Positions 18,189 to 27,840 of a DNA stretch of 64,000 nucleotides are shown in pieces. The notes under the pieces were generated by a model. It saw nothing but the letters and a program-made list of their open reading frames with translations, ran no database searches and was not told where the DNA came from. The DNA comes from Tolypothrix sp. PCC 7712 (GTDB taxonomy: Bacteria; Cyanobacteriota; Cyanobacteriia; Cyanobacteriales; Nostocaceae), in NCBI RefSeq assembly GCF_025860405.1, contig NZ_CP063785.1, positions 6,015,390 through 6,079,389 on the forward strand. Direction: 5' to 3'. Position 1 is the first letter of the stretch. Every line of letters begins with the position of its first letter. Both the position numbers and the translations under genes were made by a program.

Positions 18189-20117
18189 ATGCATTACACA
18201 AACTTCAGTCACCGCCAGCAGTGGTGGCATAAAAAAATTAATCCCCGAAAATTGTTGCTGATTTCTTTATTGATTGCAGTGTTATTTAACTTTTTTCTTT
18301 CCTCTTTGAACAGCACTGCACCACCTGCTGCCAGCATAGTGAAACTTTATCCGCCACTGACTACCGCTACCGCCAGTAGTATCTATTCAGTTACGGTAAA
18401 TAACAAACCTGTATTTGTGGAAAAATATAACTCTTTAAGTTATGTACAATTTGCCTTTGCAGGTACGGCTAATATTGAAATTCAAGTCAAAGAAAAGGTT
18501 AATAAATACACAATTAGCCCCAAAAGTTACAAACTGCCATCACGCAAACAGGGTAACAAAATTTCCTTTTCTTTAACTGTTCCCAGAAAGCTGATTTTAC
18601 ATCACGTTAATTCCTTAGATGAGAAATTGTTTATTTTGGCAGATCCCTTAGAAGAAAATCCTCCCCAACTAGGTGATCGACAAGTAACTAATATCATCAA
18701 TTACCAAGTAGATAACACAGGTAAAATCAATGCTACCGACAAAATTCAACAAGCCATTGATGATGTTGCCGAACATCATGGCATCTTATATTTTCCCGCA
18801 GGTGTTTACAAAACACGCCAACTTAACCTCAAAAGCCATATCACTTTATATTTAGCTCCAGGCGCTGTATTAGCTGCAATTACAGAAGCAGACCCTGCTC
18901 ATGGTCGGGGATTACTGCAACTAGAAAATGTTCAGAACGTCAAAATTATTGGGCGTGGAACTATTAATGGCAATGGTTCTTATTGGCGACCTAGAAAAGG
19001 ATGGTACACTTTAATCTTACTCAAAAATGCCAAAAACATTTGGTTGCAAGATATCCTACTCAAAGACCCAGCAGTCGCGAATGTGTGGATGTCTTATTCA
19101 GAAAATGTCAAAATTGATAATCTCAAAATTTTAGCTAATCCTCAACCAGAATTTTTAAATACAGATGGCTTTGATTTCTGGTCTTCGAGAAATATTACAA
19201 TTAACAATGTACTTTATGTTGGGACAGATGATGCCACTGCTCATGGTGGCGATCGCGAGAGTCAGATTCATAATAATGAGAATATTAATGTGAGGAATTC
19301 CGTTTTCTATAATGGCAACGGATTCAAAATAGCGGCAACAAAAATCCCCAATTATATTAAAGATATTACTTATGAAAATATAGATGTGGTATTTGCCAAC
19401 GAACTATCAGGATTTTGGCCAATTTCTGGGGGATATTTTGAGAATATTTACTTCAAAAATATTCGAGTAGAAGATATTCTTAATACCCCAGAAGATGATA
19501 AATCTGCCCGTCTATTTACCTGGCTAATTAGGGTGGGTTCAGGAGACCCAGATTCATCACCTGAACGTTTTGGGCATATCAGAAATATCTTTATTAATAA
19601 CCTGACAGTAGAGCATCGCGGTGGTGCAAAATCAGTTTTTCTGGGATATGATGCCCAACGCAATATCAGCAACGTTGTTTTTGACAATCTCTGCATTGAG
19701 GGTAAAAAGGTTTCAAATCCCCAAGATGCCTATTTCGATATTCAAAATCAGTATGTGCAATTAAAGTTTACCAGCAGCAATCCCACGATTGTGAACATCA
19801 GAGCCAGCGCGCTGTATGCATCTCAGGGAAATGCTGGGCAGTTTCGGATTACACGTACAGGGGACAAGAGCAAACCTTTAACAGTGAAATATACCATTCG
19901 GGGAACAGCAAAAAACGGCAGAGATTACCAAAAAATTCCTGGTACAGTCACAATTCCCGTTGGTGCAGATACGGTAGCGATCGCCATTCAACCCCAAAAT
20001 CACAACCAGCGTCAACGACTAAAGACAGTCCTTCTCTCTTTGGAGAACCAACCTCACAGTACCAGCTATATGCTGAGTCCTAATTTTCAAGCAGTGGTAA
20101 ATATTCGTGAATCGTGA
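18189..20117 (+). CDS. membrane-anchored GH28-like right-handed beta-helix protein with Calx-beta domain
   Basis: 642 residues. An N-terminal membrane anchor (about 22-41) is followed by an Ig-like or linker region, then a pectate-lyase/polygalacturonase-type beta-helix (about 175-500). GH28 catalytic signatures are visible: NTDGFDF at 324-330, the Asp pair at 347-348, and a HG at 352-353, with GNGFKIA at 376-382. The C-terminal 90 residues (FRITRTGDKSKPLTVKYTI, GTVTIPVGADTVAI) match a Calx-beta domain. It probably trims or remodels nascent exopolysaccharide outside the membrane. Linkage specificity cannot be read. Confidence 0.75.
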   Translation: MHYTNFSHRQQWWHKKINPRKLLLISLLIAVLFNFFLSSLNSTAPPAASIVKLYPPLTTATASSIYSVTVNNKPVFVEKYNSLSYVQFAFAGTANIEIQVKEKVNKYTISPKSYKLPSRKQGNKISFSLTVPRKLILHHVNSLDEKLFILADPLEENPPQLGDRQVTNIINYQVDNTGKINATDKIQQAIDDVAEHHGILYFPAGVYKTRQLNLKSHITLYLAPGAVLAAITEADPAHGRGLLQLENVQNVKIIGRGTINGNGSYWRPRKGWYTLILLKNAKNIWLQDILLKDPAVANVWMSYSENVKIDNLKILANPQPEFLNTDGFDFWSSRNITINNVLYVGTDDATAHGGDRESQIHNNENINVRNSVFYNGNGFKIAATKIPNYIKDITYENIDVVFANELSGFWPISGGYFENIYFKNIRVEDILNTPEDDKSARLFTWLIRVGSGDPDSSPERFGHIRNIFINNLTVEHRGGAKSVFLGYDAQRNISNVVFDNLCIEGKKVSNPQDAYFDIQNQYVQLKFTSSNPTIVNIRASALYASQGNAGQFRITRTGDKSKPLTVKYTIRGTAKNGRDYQKIPGTVTIPVGADTVAIAIQPQNHNQRQRLKTVLLSLENQPHSTSYMLSPNFQAVVNIRES

Positions 20118-20126
20118 GGAACTGAC

Positions 20127-21332
20127 GTGAAAACTTACACAAATTCCAGGGAAATCACCAACTATCGACAAATTAATCCAACGCCTATCCGTATCCTCCA
20201 TGTCATTGGCGGGATGGTAAGAGGTGGGATTGAAACTTGGTTGATGCATATTCTGCGACATCTAGATCGCGATCGCTTTCAGATGGACTTTTTAGTTCAC
20301 ACCACAGATCCCTGTGCTTACGATGATGAAATTCGCCGTTTGGGTAGTCAGATCATTCCCTGTCCTCTACAGCGCTGGCGACCTTGGGACTACGCCGCCA
20401 ACTTCCGGCAAATTCTCCGCGAATTCGGCCCCTATGACATTGTGCATAGCCATCTCCACCACTTCAGTGGCTATACTCTGCGGTTAGCTAGGCTGTCAGG
20501 TGTACCTATCCGCATTGCCCACAGCCACAACGATATTTCCGCCGAACATGCAAAGTCAGGATTATATCGACGTTGGTATTGTTCTGTCATGAAATCTTGG
20601 ATAGCCGATAACGCTACCTTGGGTTTAGGATGCAGTCGCAAAGCCGTTGCCGACTTGTTTGGTTCTCAATGGCAAGCTGACCCGCGCTGGCAGCTTCTAT
20701 ATTATGGCATTGACCTCGAACCCTTCCAAAATCTTGTCGATCCGGTAGCTGTGCGCGCTGAATTCAATATCCCTGCCGATGCCTTTGTGATTGGTCACGT
20801 CGGTAGGTTTCACCCGCAAAAGAATCATCAATTTTTGATTGAAATTGCTGCCCAAATCGCCCAACGGGAACCCAAAATGTACCTGTTACTATTGGGAGAA
20901 GGCTATCTGCAATCAGAAATTTTCGACCGAGTTTTGCAGATGGGTTTAGGCGATCGCGTCATCTTTGCTGGTTCGCGATCGGATATTCCGAGATTAATGC
21001 GAGGTGCAATGGATGTCTTCCTTTTACCATCTCTGCATGAGGGGTTAGCTTTAGTATTAATTGAAGCACAAGCTACCGGATTACCCTGTATTTTTGCAAA
21101 TATAGTACCAGATGAAGCCGATGTAATTAAGCCATTAATACGACGATTATCACTATCACAGCCTGCTTCTATGTGGGCGGAGGCTATTTTAGAACAACGA
21201 AATGCTGTATCTAAAATTACTCATAATTCTGCTTGGCAATTGGTAAAACAAAGTCAATTTAATATTGAAACATCTGTACAAAACCTCCAAAGGATGTATC
21301 AAACACAACTAGCTTGCGAGGTTATGGTATGA
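20127..21332 (+). CDS. glycosyltransferase family 4 (EpsF-like)
   Basis: 401 residues starting at GTG 20127. The N-terminal half opens with IRILHVIGGMVRGGIETWLM, the GT4 motif with the Gly-rich donor loop. The C-terminal half has IGHVGRFHPQKNHQFLIE and the retaining EX7E motif in LHEGLALVLIEAQATGLPC. It probably adds a sugar to the lipid-linked repeat unit on the cytoplasmic face. Its stop overlaps the polymerase start (ATGA). Confidence 0.88.
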   Translation: MKTYTNSREITNYRQINPTPIRILHVIGGMVRGGIETWLMHILRHLDRDRFQMDFLVHTTDPCAYDDEIRRLGSQIIPCPLQRWRPWDYAANFRQILREFGPYDIVHSHLHHFSGYTLRLARLSGVPIRIAHSHNDISAEHAKSGLYRRWYCSVMKSWIADNATLGLGCSRKAVADLFGSQWQADPRWQLLYYGIDLEPFQNLVDPVAVRAEFNIPADAFVIGHVGRFHPQKNHQFLIEIAAQIAQREPKMYLLLLGEGYLQSEIFDRVLQMGLGDRVIFAGSRSDIPRLMRGAMDVFLLPSLHEGLALVLIEAQATGLPCIFANIVPDEADVIKPLIRRLSLSQPASMWAEAILEQRNAVSKITHNSAWQLVKQSQFNIETSVQNLQRMYQTQLACEVMV

Positions 21333-22912
21333 ACCAACGCCAAGTGCGATCGCAAGTTATATATCCAGATAGTTTGGTCATTGCTGTTTTTATCTGTTTA
21401 TTGACCATCTTGTGCTTGCTACAAATTTCCGGACAGTTTTTGCACTGGTTTGTCATTCCCGTTACCTTGTGTGGCATTCTCATTGGGATTGATGCTATTG
21501 ACTGGTTTCGCGGTCAATTGAATCTTTTCGATCCAGTAGGAATTATCGGCTTATTAGGGTTTCATTTCTTTTTTGTCGCGCCGCTACTGCATGTTGGTTT
21601 GGACTTTTGGATTGATTCAGATATCATTCCCCCTACAGACTGGCGGCCTTGGTTGGGTGGTATGGCTATACTCAATTTTTTAGGTCTGGGGATTTATCGT
21701 TTTACCCGCAACATTATTTTTAATGCCACTAAAAATCAACCAACACAGACAATTTGGCAAATCAATCATCGGCGTTTTTTTCCGATTATTTCTATAGCGC
21801 TAATAATTTCTGCCAGCTTACAGCTGCTGGTTTATCAAAAATTTGGTGGCATCCTTAACTATATTGAAGCTGCTAATAGATCTGCTATGGGAGGCGGAGA
21901 AAATGAGTTTCAAGGCATGGGCATATTATTTGTACTTTCAGAAAGCTTTCCAATTTTGGCAATGATGGCATTTACCATTTATGCCCAACATAAAAAACCA
22001 CTGCATAATGTAAAAGTATTGTTAGCAGCTTTAATTATATTTTTGATATTACAATTTTTATTTGGTGGACTCAGAGGTAGCCGCAGTAACACAATTTGGG
22101 CAATGTTTTGGGCAGTAGGAATTATTCATTTTTGGCTGCGCCAAATTTCTAAAAAGCAAATTGCGATCGGGCTAGTATTTCTGGTTTTATTTATGTATAT
22201 ATATGGTTTTTTTAAAACAGGAGGTTTAGAAGCAGTTAATACCGCCTTACAAGGGCAAGAAGCACGTGTAACTTTAGAAGAAAAATCGGGGCGGTCTTGG
22301 CAGAGTTTAGTCTTACAAGACCTTGGTAGAAGTGATGTTCAAGCTTTTTTACTCTACAGAATTCTACGCCAAGATAGTGATTATGAATATGCTTGGGGTC
22401 GAACATATTTACCAGCATTAACCATGCTCATACCCAGCGCTATCATGCCGGATAAACCACCAGATAAGATGAAAGAAGGCACAGAAGTTCAATATGGTAA
22501 AGGCACTTACGATCCTATATTTTTGAACTCTTCCAAAGTGTATGGACTTGCTGGTGAAACAATGCTCAATTTTGGCCCTTATGTAGTTCCAATTGCGTTT
22601 ATTACACTAGGTATTGTTGTCGGCAAAGTGCGGCGGTGTTTGTGTAATTGGACAATGGGAGATGACCGCTTATTAATGTTACCTTTTTTGATAAACTTTT
22701 GTTTTATCATTCTTGCCAGTGATTCAGATAATTACATATTTTTTCTGTTTAAAAATGGCTCTTTAGCAAGCTTTGTAATTTTCCTCACTTCTGACAGAAA
22801 AGTTATCCCTAATCCTAATTTAGAACCTCGTCATTTGAAGTCTAAATTTCTGAACAAGCACACTCTATATAAGATTGAGCAACGCCATAAAAATCGGAGC
22901 TTATCAAAATGA
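21329..22912 (+). CDS. Wzy-type O-antigen/exopolysaccharide polymerase-like membrane protein
   Basis: About 527 residues from ATG 21329, which overlaps the previous stop; an in-frame TTG at 21314 is less likely. It has roughly ten to twelve membrane helices with a large polar loop in the second half (GRTYLPALTMLIPSAIMP... region), as in Wzy-like and EpsG-like polymerases. The segment GGLRGSRSNTIWAMFWA carries Arg residues typical of these enzymes. It would polymerise flipped repeat units. Polymerases vary so much in sequence that the call rests on topology and context. Confidence 0.7.
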   Translation: MNQRQVRSQVIYPDSLVIAVFICLLTILCLLQISGQFLHWFVIPVTLCGILIGIDAIDWFRGQLNLFDPVGIIGLLGFHFFFVAPLLHVGLDFWIDSDIIPPTDWRPWLGGMAILNFLGLGIYRFTRNIIFNATKNQPTQTIWQINHRRFFPIISIALIISASLQLLVYQKFGGILNYIEAANRSAMGGGENEFQGMGILFVLSESFPILAMMAFTIYAQHKKPLHNVKVLLAALIIFLILQFLFGGLRGSRSNTIWAMFWAVGIIHFWLRQISKKQIAIGLVFLVLFMYIYGFFKTGGLEAVNTALQGQEARVTLEEKSGRSWQSLVLQDLGRSDVQAFLLYRILRQDSDYEYAWGRTYLPALTMLIPSAIMPDKPPDKMKEGTEVQYGKGTYDPIFLNSSKVYGLAGETMLNFGPYVVPIAFITLGIVVGKVRRCLCNWTMGDDRLLMLPFLINFCFIILASDSDNYIFFLFKNGSLASFVIFLTSDRKVIPNPNLEPRHLKSKFLNKHTLYKIEQRHKNRSLSK

Positions 22913-24213
22913 ACCAGGCATCACCACAGCAGCAAAGTAAAATGAATCTGCTCCTCACCTTAGACCATCGTTTTGACCGCACTCCCGACGGAGCAGTTTG
23001 GACACAAACCACATTTGCCCATTCATTCTATCAACGTTATTTGGCAGTGTTTGACCATGTGCGGGTAATTGCTCGTATCCGCGAAGTTGAGTCAGTTCCA
23101 TCTCACTGGAAACGGGCGGACGGCGAGGGCGTTGCTTTTGCTGCTGTACCCTATTACATAGGGCCTTGGCAGTATCTTTTGATAGCAGAGAAAGTCAAAG
23201 AGGCAATCAAAAATGCCTTTACCCCTGGTGATGCTGTAATTTTGCGTGTTTCCTCCCAAATCGCCAGCCATTTGCATTCGCTGTTATGCAGATATGATTA
23301 TCCCTACGCTGTAGAAGTAATAGGCGATCCCTACGATGTGTTTGCGCCTGGTGCAGTCAAAAATCCTTTACGTCCTTTTTTCCGGTGGTGGTTTCCGCGT
23401 CAGTTGCAAAAACAGTGTATGAAAGCTTGTGCAGTAGCTTATGTGACTGAATCTGCTTTGCAAAAACGTTATCCCCCAGCCAAGGAAGCTTTCTCAACAA
23501 ACTATTCCAGCGTCGAATTACCTGATGAGGCTTTTGTCGCTGTTCCCCGTCTCCCTCGCCAGAATCAAATTCAGTTCACTATCATTACTGTGGGCACAAT
23601 GGATCAACTGTATAAAGCTCCAGATGTGCTAATTGATGCTGTTGCTGTATGTCTCAAACTGGGACTAAATCTAGAGCTAGTTTTAGTAGGAGATGGTCAA
23701 CACCGACCAGAATTAGAAGCCAGAGCCGCCAAACTAGGTATAAAAGAATGCGTCTATTTTTGTGGTGAGTTACCAGCTGGGGATGCCGTACGCGCCGAGT
23801 TAGATAGAGTCGATTTATTTGTTTTACCATCCCATCAAGAAGGTTTACCAAGGGCAATGATTGAAGCTATGGCACGGGGTTTACCTTGCATCGGTTCTAC
23901 AGTCGGCGGTTTTCCCGAACTTCTACCCGATGAAGATATGGTAATTCCGGGTAATGTGCTAGTGTTAGCAGACAAAATTTGCGAAGTCATAGAAGACCCA
24001 AACCGCATGGCTCAGATGTCCGCCCAGAACTTGCAGAAAGCCAGAAATTACAGAGAACAGTTATTGCAATCTAGAAGAAATAATTTATACCAATATCTGC
24101 GCGAAAAAACAGAGAATTGGATGCAAGTAGAGGGTAGAAGTTGTTTGTACAAGAGTCAAGGGTCAAAGGTTGCAGAGACGCGATTAATCGCGTCTGTACT
24201 CAAAAGCCATTAG
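22909..24213 (+). CDS. glycosyltransferase family 4
   Basis: 434 residues. The start overlaps the polymerase stop (ATGA). The C-terminal donor-binding half is clear: TIITVGTMDQLYKAPDVLIDAV, LVLVGDGQHRPELEARA, and the EX7E motif HQEGLPRAMIEAMARGLPC. The N-terminal half is less typical. The last 20 or so residues run into repeat-like sequence (RLIASVLKSH), so the natural C-terminus may have been altered. Part of the exopolysaccharide assembly line. Confidence 0.87.
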   Translation: MNQASPQQQSKMNLLLTLDHRFDRTPDGAVWTQTTFAHSFYQRYLAVFDHVRVIARIREVESVPSHWKRADGEGVAFAAVPYYIGPWQYLLIAEKVKEAIKNAFTPGDAVILRVSSQIASHLHSLLCRYDYPYAVEVIGDPYDVFAPGAVKNPLRPFFRWWFPRQLQKQCMKACAVAYVTESALQKRYPPAKEAFSTNYSSVELPDEAFVAVPRLPRQNQIQFTIITVGTMDQLYKAPDVLIDAVAVCLKLGLNLELVLVGDGQHRPELEARAAKLGIKECVYFCGELPAGDAVRAELDRVDLFVLPSHQEGLPRAMIEAMARGLPCIGSTVGGFPELLPDEDMVIPGNVLVLADKICEVIEDPNRMAQMSAQNLQKARNYREQLLQSRRNNLYQYLREKTENWMQVEGRSCLYKSQGSKVAETRLIASVLKSH

Positions 24214-24353
24214 TTATTAGTCATTTGTCATTTGTCATTGGGTAATTGGTAATTGGTAATTGGTAATAAACATTTATCTACCTAATCCCCAGTCCCCAAT
24301 CCTCAGTCCCCAGTCCCCAATCCCCAATCCCCAGTCCCCAATCCCCAATCCCC
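24165..24353. repeat. heptamer short tandem repeats before glycosyltransferase gene
   Basis: Three families follow each other: TTGTCAT units near 24220-24238, TGGTAAT units near 24240-24267, and about ten CCCCAAT/CCCCAGT units at 24285-24352 ending at the next ATG. The start of this region (AGACGCGATTAATCGCGTCT, 24177-24196) is a perfect 20-base palindrome inside the end of the previous gene. Confidence 0.85.
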
Positions 24354-25511
24354 ATGAAACTGTTAATCATTACTACCCTTCCTCAAACCCTCCGCGCCTT
24401 TTTCTTACCCTTTGCTGACTACTTTCGTGCTAGGGGTTGGCGCGTAGATGCTATGGCATATAGGGTGACAAATGATGTTGAGTGTTTGCAAACTTTTGAC
24501 CGCGTTTGGGATGTGGATTTTGCCCGCAATCCCCTGAATCCACGAAATCTTTTAATTGCTCCAGCGCAAATCCGTCAGGTAATAGCCAAGGAAAAATACG
24601 ACATAGTTCACGTACATATAGCTGTACCTGCTTTTGTGACTCGCTATGCTCTAAAAGATGTCCGAAAGGAAGGAACACCCAAGATAATTTACACATCTCA
24701 CGGTTTGAATTTTTACCGTGGAGGCGAATCTATACAAAACGCTATCTTTTTGGCGCTGGAAAAACTAGCTGGTCGCTGGACTGACTACCTCGTAGCGATC
24801 AATCACGAGGATGAAGAAGCAGCGAAGCAGTATCATATCGTACCTCCAGAGAGGGTGCGCTATATGCCGGGAATTGGGGTGGATTTGCAACAATACAATG
24901 TGAATGCAGTTGCATCAGATGGGATTTTGCAAGTACGGCAAGAAATGGGATTAACAGCAGAAACTCAGCTATTACTATGTATTGCCGAGTTTATCCCGCG
25001 CAAGCGTCATCAAGATTTATTAAGGGCTTTTGCTGAGGTTGCTAGACCGAATAGTTGCTTGGCTTTAGCTGGGGATGGGCCTTTAAAAGCACAGATGCAG
25101 CAGTTAGCAGAGGAACTGGGAATCTCTACCCAGGTGCGCTTTTTAGGTTTCCGACGGGATATTGCAACTTTAATTGGCAGTGCGATTGCTACTATACTCG
25201 TCTCCGAACAAGAAGGGCTACCCAGAAGTATTATGGAATCTTTGTGTATGCAAGTTCCGGCGATTGGTAGCGACATTCGCGGGATTCGCGATTTGCTAGA
25301 GAACGGTTGTGGTTTGTTGGTACAGTTGGGAGATATTGCAGAATTAGCAAATGCGATCGCCTATATATTAGACCATCCCCAAGAAGCCAAAGCTATGGGT
25401 AAACGCGGCTGGGAAATTATGGCTAATTACGATTTACAACACATTTTGCAACTGCATGAAAGTTTATATGCAGAGGCTTTAAATCAGGTGAATTATCCTG
25501 TTTATGTTTGA
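24354..25511 (+). CDS. glycosyltransferase family 4
   Basis: 385 residues beginning directly after a heptamer array. It has the GT4 arrangement: KLLIITTLPQTLRAFF start, ITSHGLNFYRG-type acceptor loop, LLLCIAEFIPRKRHQDLLRA, LALAGDGPLKAQM, and EX7E in SEQEGLPRSIMESLCMQVP. The HGLNFYRGG signature resembles EpsD/PglA-type transferases that act early in repeat-unit synthesis. The following initiating-transferase gene supports this order. Confidence 0.88.
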   Translation: MKLLIITTLPQTLRAFFLPFADYFRARGWRVDAMAYRVTNDVECLQTFDRVWDVDFARNPLNPRNLLIAPAQIRQVIAKEKYDIVHVHIAVPAFVTRYALKDVRKEGTPKIIYTSHGLNFYRGGESIQNAIFLALEKLAGRWTDYLVAINHEDEEAAKQYHIVPPERVRYMPGIGVDLQQYNVNAVASDGILQVRQEMGLTAETQLLLCIAEFIPRKRHQDLLRAFAEVARPNSCLALAGDGPLKAQMQQLAEELGISTQVRFLGFRRDIATLIGSAIATILVSEQEGLPRSIMESLCMQVPAIGSDIRGIRDLLENGCGLLVQLGDIAELANAIAYILDHPQEAKAMGKRGWEIMANYDLQHILQLHESLYAEALNQVNYPVYV

Positions 25512-25580
25512 GCATGGGGCATGGGGCATGGGGCATTGGTAATTGCAAAATTTAAAAAAAAACCAAGGAGTGCATTTCTG

Positions 25581-26318
25581 ATGAAAAATAAATTTCAAAA
25601 AAATAAATCATTCCCGAATTATGGTAATATTTTTATAGATGTATGGACAGAAGAACAATGGCAGGAAGTTAAAAATTCATTTTTGACAGAGCATCCAAAA
25701 ATGAAATGGCAACTAATATATAAGCGGTTATTAGATATTATTCTTGCCAGCATAGCCATCTTCCTTTTATTACCTGTTTTACTAACAATTGCCTTAGCAG
25801 TTAAATTAACTTCACCTGGCCCAATTTTATTTTGTCAAACACGCCTAGGAACCCTAGGAAAACCATTTGTGATTTATAAATTTCGCACAATGGTTGATGG
25901 CGCAATTAATCTCGGTGCTGGACTGAATACCTTTCGCGGAGATCCACGAGTTACTCCTATTGGTAAATTCTTGCGCGAATACCATCTTGATGAATTGCCA
26001 CAACTATTTAATATTCTTCGTGGCGATATGAGTTTAGTAGGCCCTAGACCACTATTAGTTGCTAGCCTCTTCAACTACAGCGATTGGCAAAAGAAACGTT
26101 TATTAATGTTACCTGGGCTTACAGCTTGGGAAGCTGTTAATGGTGGCTTAGATAATAGCTTAGAACAGAGAATTAACTTTGATGTTTGGTATGTAGATAA
26201 CTGGAGTTTTTGGTTAGATATATTAATTATCTTGCGAACGATTCCTGTAGTGCTTCGCAAGGAAGGAGTATATATCAAAGATGCAAATTTATCGGACAGT
26301 AAAACAATAGATAAATAG
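25581..26318 (+). CDS. initiating undecaprenyl-phosphate sugar-phosphate transferase (short form)
   Basis: 245 residues from ATG 25581, which has AAGGAG ten bases upstream; the open frame extends 20 codons further without support. It is the short PGT/bacterial sugar transferase form: one membrane segment (about residues 48-68), then KFRTM and DELPQLFNILRGDMSLVGPRP, the catalytic and polyprenol-phosphate motifs. It would transfer the first sugar phosphate to undecaprenyl phosphate. A run of GGGCATG heptamers lies between it and the preceding gene. Confidence 0.88.
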   Translation: MKNKFQKNKSFPNYGNIFIDVWTEEQWQEVKNSFLTEHPKMKWQLIYKRLLDIILASIAIFLLLPVLLTIALAVKLTSPGPILFCQTRLGTLGKPFVIYKFRTMVDGAINLGAGLNTFRGDPRVTPIGKFLREYHLDELPQLFNILRGDMSLVGPRPLLVASLFNYSDWQKKRLLMLPGLTAWEAVNGGLDNSLEQRINFDVWYVDNWSFWLDILIILRTIPVVLRKEGVYIKDANLSDSKTIDK

Positions 26319-26431
26319 TCATTTTATGGATATTATCTATCAAACGCACAATAAATTGAGCCTCTGGCATAAGTATTTATTATCTGCGTTTATCTGTGGT
26401 TAATTATCATTTGAATTTTGGCTAATAACTT

Positions 26432-27136
26432 ATGAAAATAGCGGTAATTCACCAAGCACAATTTTTGCCCTACCTGGGATTCTTTCACAAACTACAACAA
26501 GGCGACATTTTTGTAGTTATGGATAGTGTGCAGTTTCAGCGGCGTGGAATTCAACACCGCAACAGAATTAAAACCGCTAATGGAGTGCAATGGCTAACTG
26601 TACCAGTGTTCCATCGCCACAGAGATGAAGAACGAATCAATGAGATGTTAATTAACTCAGAATTACCTTGGGCGCGAAAGCTTTGGCAAACTCTTGTCAC
26701 AAATTATGCTCGTACTCCCTACTTTCATCAGTATGCGCCAGAACTGGAACAAATACTAAATCAAGATTGGCGTTATCTGTGTGAACTCGATATGGCACTG
26801 ATTCAATGGGTGATGGATGTTTTACACATTCATAAACCGATTGTGTATATGTCTGCATTGGGTGTAGAAGGTAACAAAACAGAACTACTAATCAATATTT
26901 GTCAAGCGGTAGGTGCGGATACTTACTTATCTGGTGTGGGAGGTAAAAGATATATGGATTTAGAAGCTTTTGCGGCGGCGGGGATTGATTTACTTTGGCA
27001 AGAGTTCGCTTACCCAGCCTATCCTCAAGCCTTTTCGGAATTAGGCTTTATCCCTGACTTGTCAATTTTAGATACTCTTTTTTGTTGCGGTGCAGAAACG
27101 AGAAATTTTGTAGGGCGTGATTTAGTGAAGCTATGA
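26432..27136 (+). CDS. WbqC family protein
   Basis: 234 residues with the characteristic WbqC start KIAVIHQAQFLPYLGFF (about 2-18), followed by VQFQRRGIQHRNRIK and WLTVPV. The family is found in O-antigen and exopolysaccharide loci and is thought to modify sugars, perhaps by amino-acid or acyl transfer, but its reaction is not settled. It overlaps the deacetylase start by four bases, tying the two functions together. Confidence 0.87.
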   Translation: MKIAVIHQAQFLPYLGFFHKLQQGDIFVVMDSVQFQRRGIQHRNRIKTANGVQWLTVPVFHRHRDEERINEMLINSELPWARKLWQTLVTNYARTPYFHQYAPELEQILNQDWRYLCELDMALIQWVMDVLHIHKPIVYMSALGVEGNKTELLINICQAVGADTYLSGVGGKRYMDLEAFAAAGIDLLWQEFAYPAYPQAFSELGFIPDLSILDTLFCCGAETRNFVGRDLVKL

Positions 27137-27801
27137 AAAACAATGTACTAGTTATTGCACCCCATGCAGATGATGAAGTTTTAGGTTGTGGAGGGACGAT
27201 CGCACGTCATGTAGATCATGGGGATGAGGTTCACGCTGTTATAGTTACCTGTGGCGATCCAGATATTTATCCAGCAGAGGTACAGTTGCGACTCCGCCAA
27301 GAGTTAAAGGCATCTCACGATATTTTAGGGATATCCAGCGTCAGTTTTCTGGATTTTCTCGCTCCCAAGCTGGATATTTACCCAGGATATAAGTTAGCTG
27401 ATGCTATTGGCACGGCAATTCGCTTACTGCAACCCAACATTATTTACTTGCCACATCGAGGTGATATTCATGCCGATCACCGACTCGTCTATCAAGCCAC
27501 ATTAGTTGCAAGTCGCCCCATTAATGGTTGTTCTGTGCGTGAGATTTTTTGTTATGAAACTCTTTCCGAAACAGAATGGGCACCCCCTTCCGGCGATGAG
27601 GCTTTTATCCCGACGGTATTTGTCGATATTACAGATTATTTAGAGCACAAGCTCAAAGCCATGACTTGCTATCAAAGCCAGATCAAAGAACCACCACATC
27701 CTCGTTCTTTAGATGCGATCGCAGCTTTAGCTAAGTTACGAGGTGCAACTGTTAGCCTGGGTGCGGCTGAAGCTTTTATGTTGGTACGTCAAATTCGTTA
27801 A
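27133..27801 (+). CDS. PIG-L family N-acetyl-sugar deacetylase
   Basis: 222 residues with zinc ligands in PHADDE (His11, Asp14) and HADH (His116), the LmbE/PIG-L signature. It would remove an acetyl group from an N-acetylamino sugar, leaving a free amine for later acylation. It is translationally coupled to WbqC and followed by a FemAB-like acyltransferase, consistent with a deacetylate-then-acylate route (inference). Confidence 0.9.
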   Translation: MKNNVLVIAPHADDEVLGCGGTIARHVDHGDEVHAVIVTCGDPDIYPAEVQLRLRQELKASHDILGISSVSFLDFLAPKLDIYPGYKLADAIGTAIRLLQPNIIYLPHRGDIHADHRLVYQATLVASRPINGCSVREIFCYETLSETEWAPPSGDEAFIPTVFVDITDYLEHKLKAMTCYQSQIKEPPHPRSLDAIAALAKLRGATVSLGAAEAFMLVRQIR

Positions 27802-27840
27802 TACCATTTTAGACTTTTCAGTGCATGGGATTAAACCCTT

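Noticed and set aside
24177..24196. 20-base palindrome at the end of a glycosyltransferase gene, considered as a terminator
   Set aside because: It lies inside the coding sequence before the stop and has no T-run; a related motif occurs near 10620 (GACACGATTAATCGCGTCTG), so it is more likely a dispersed repeat.
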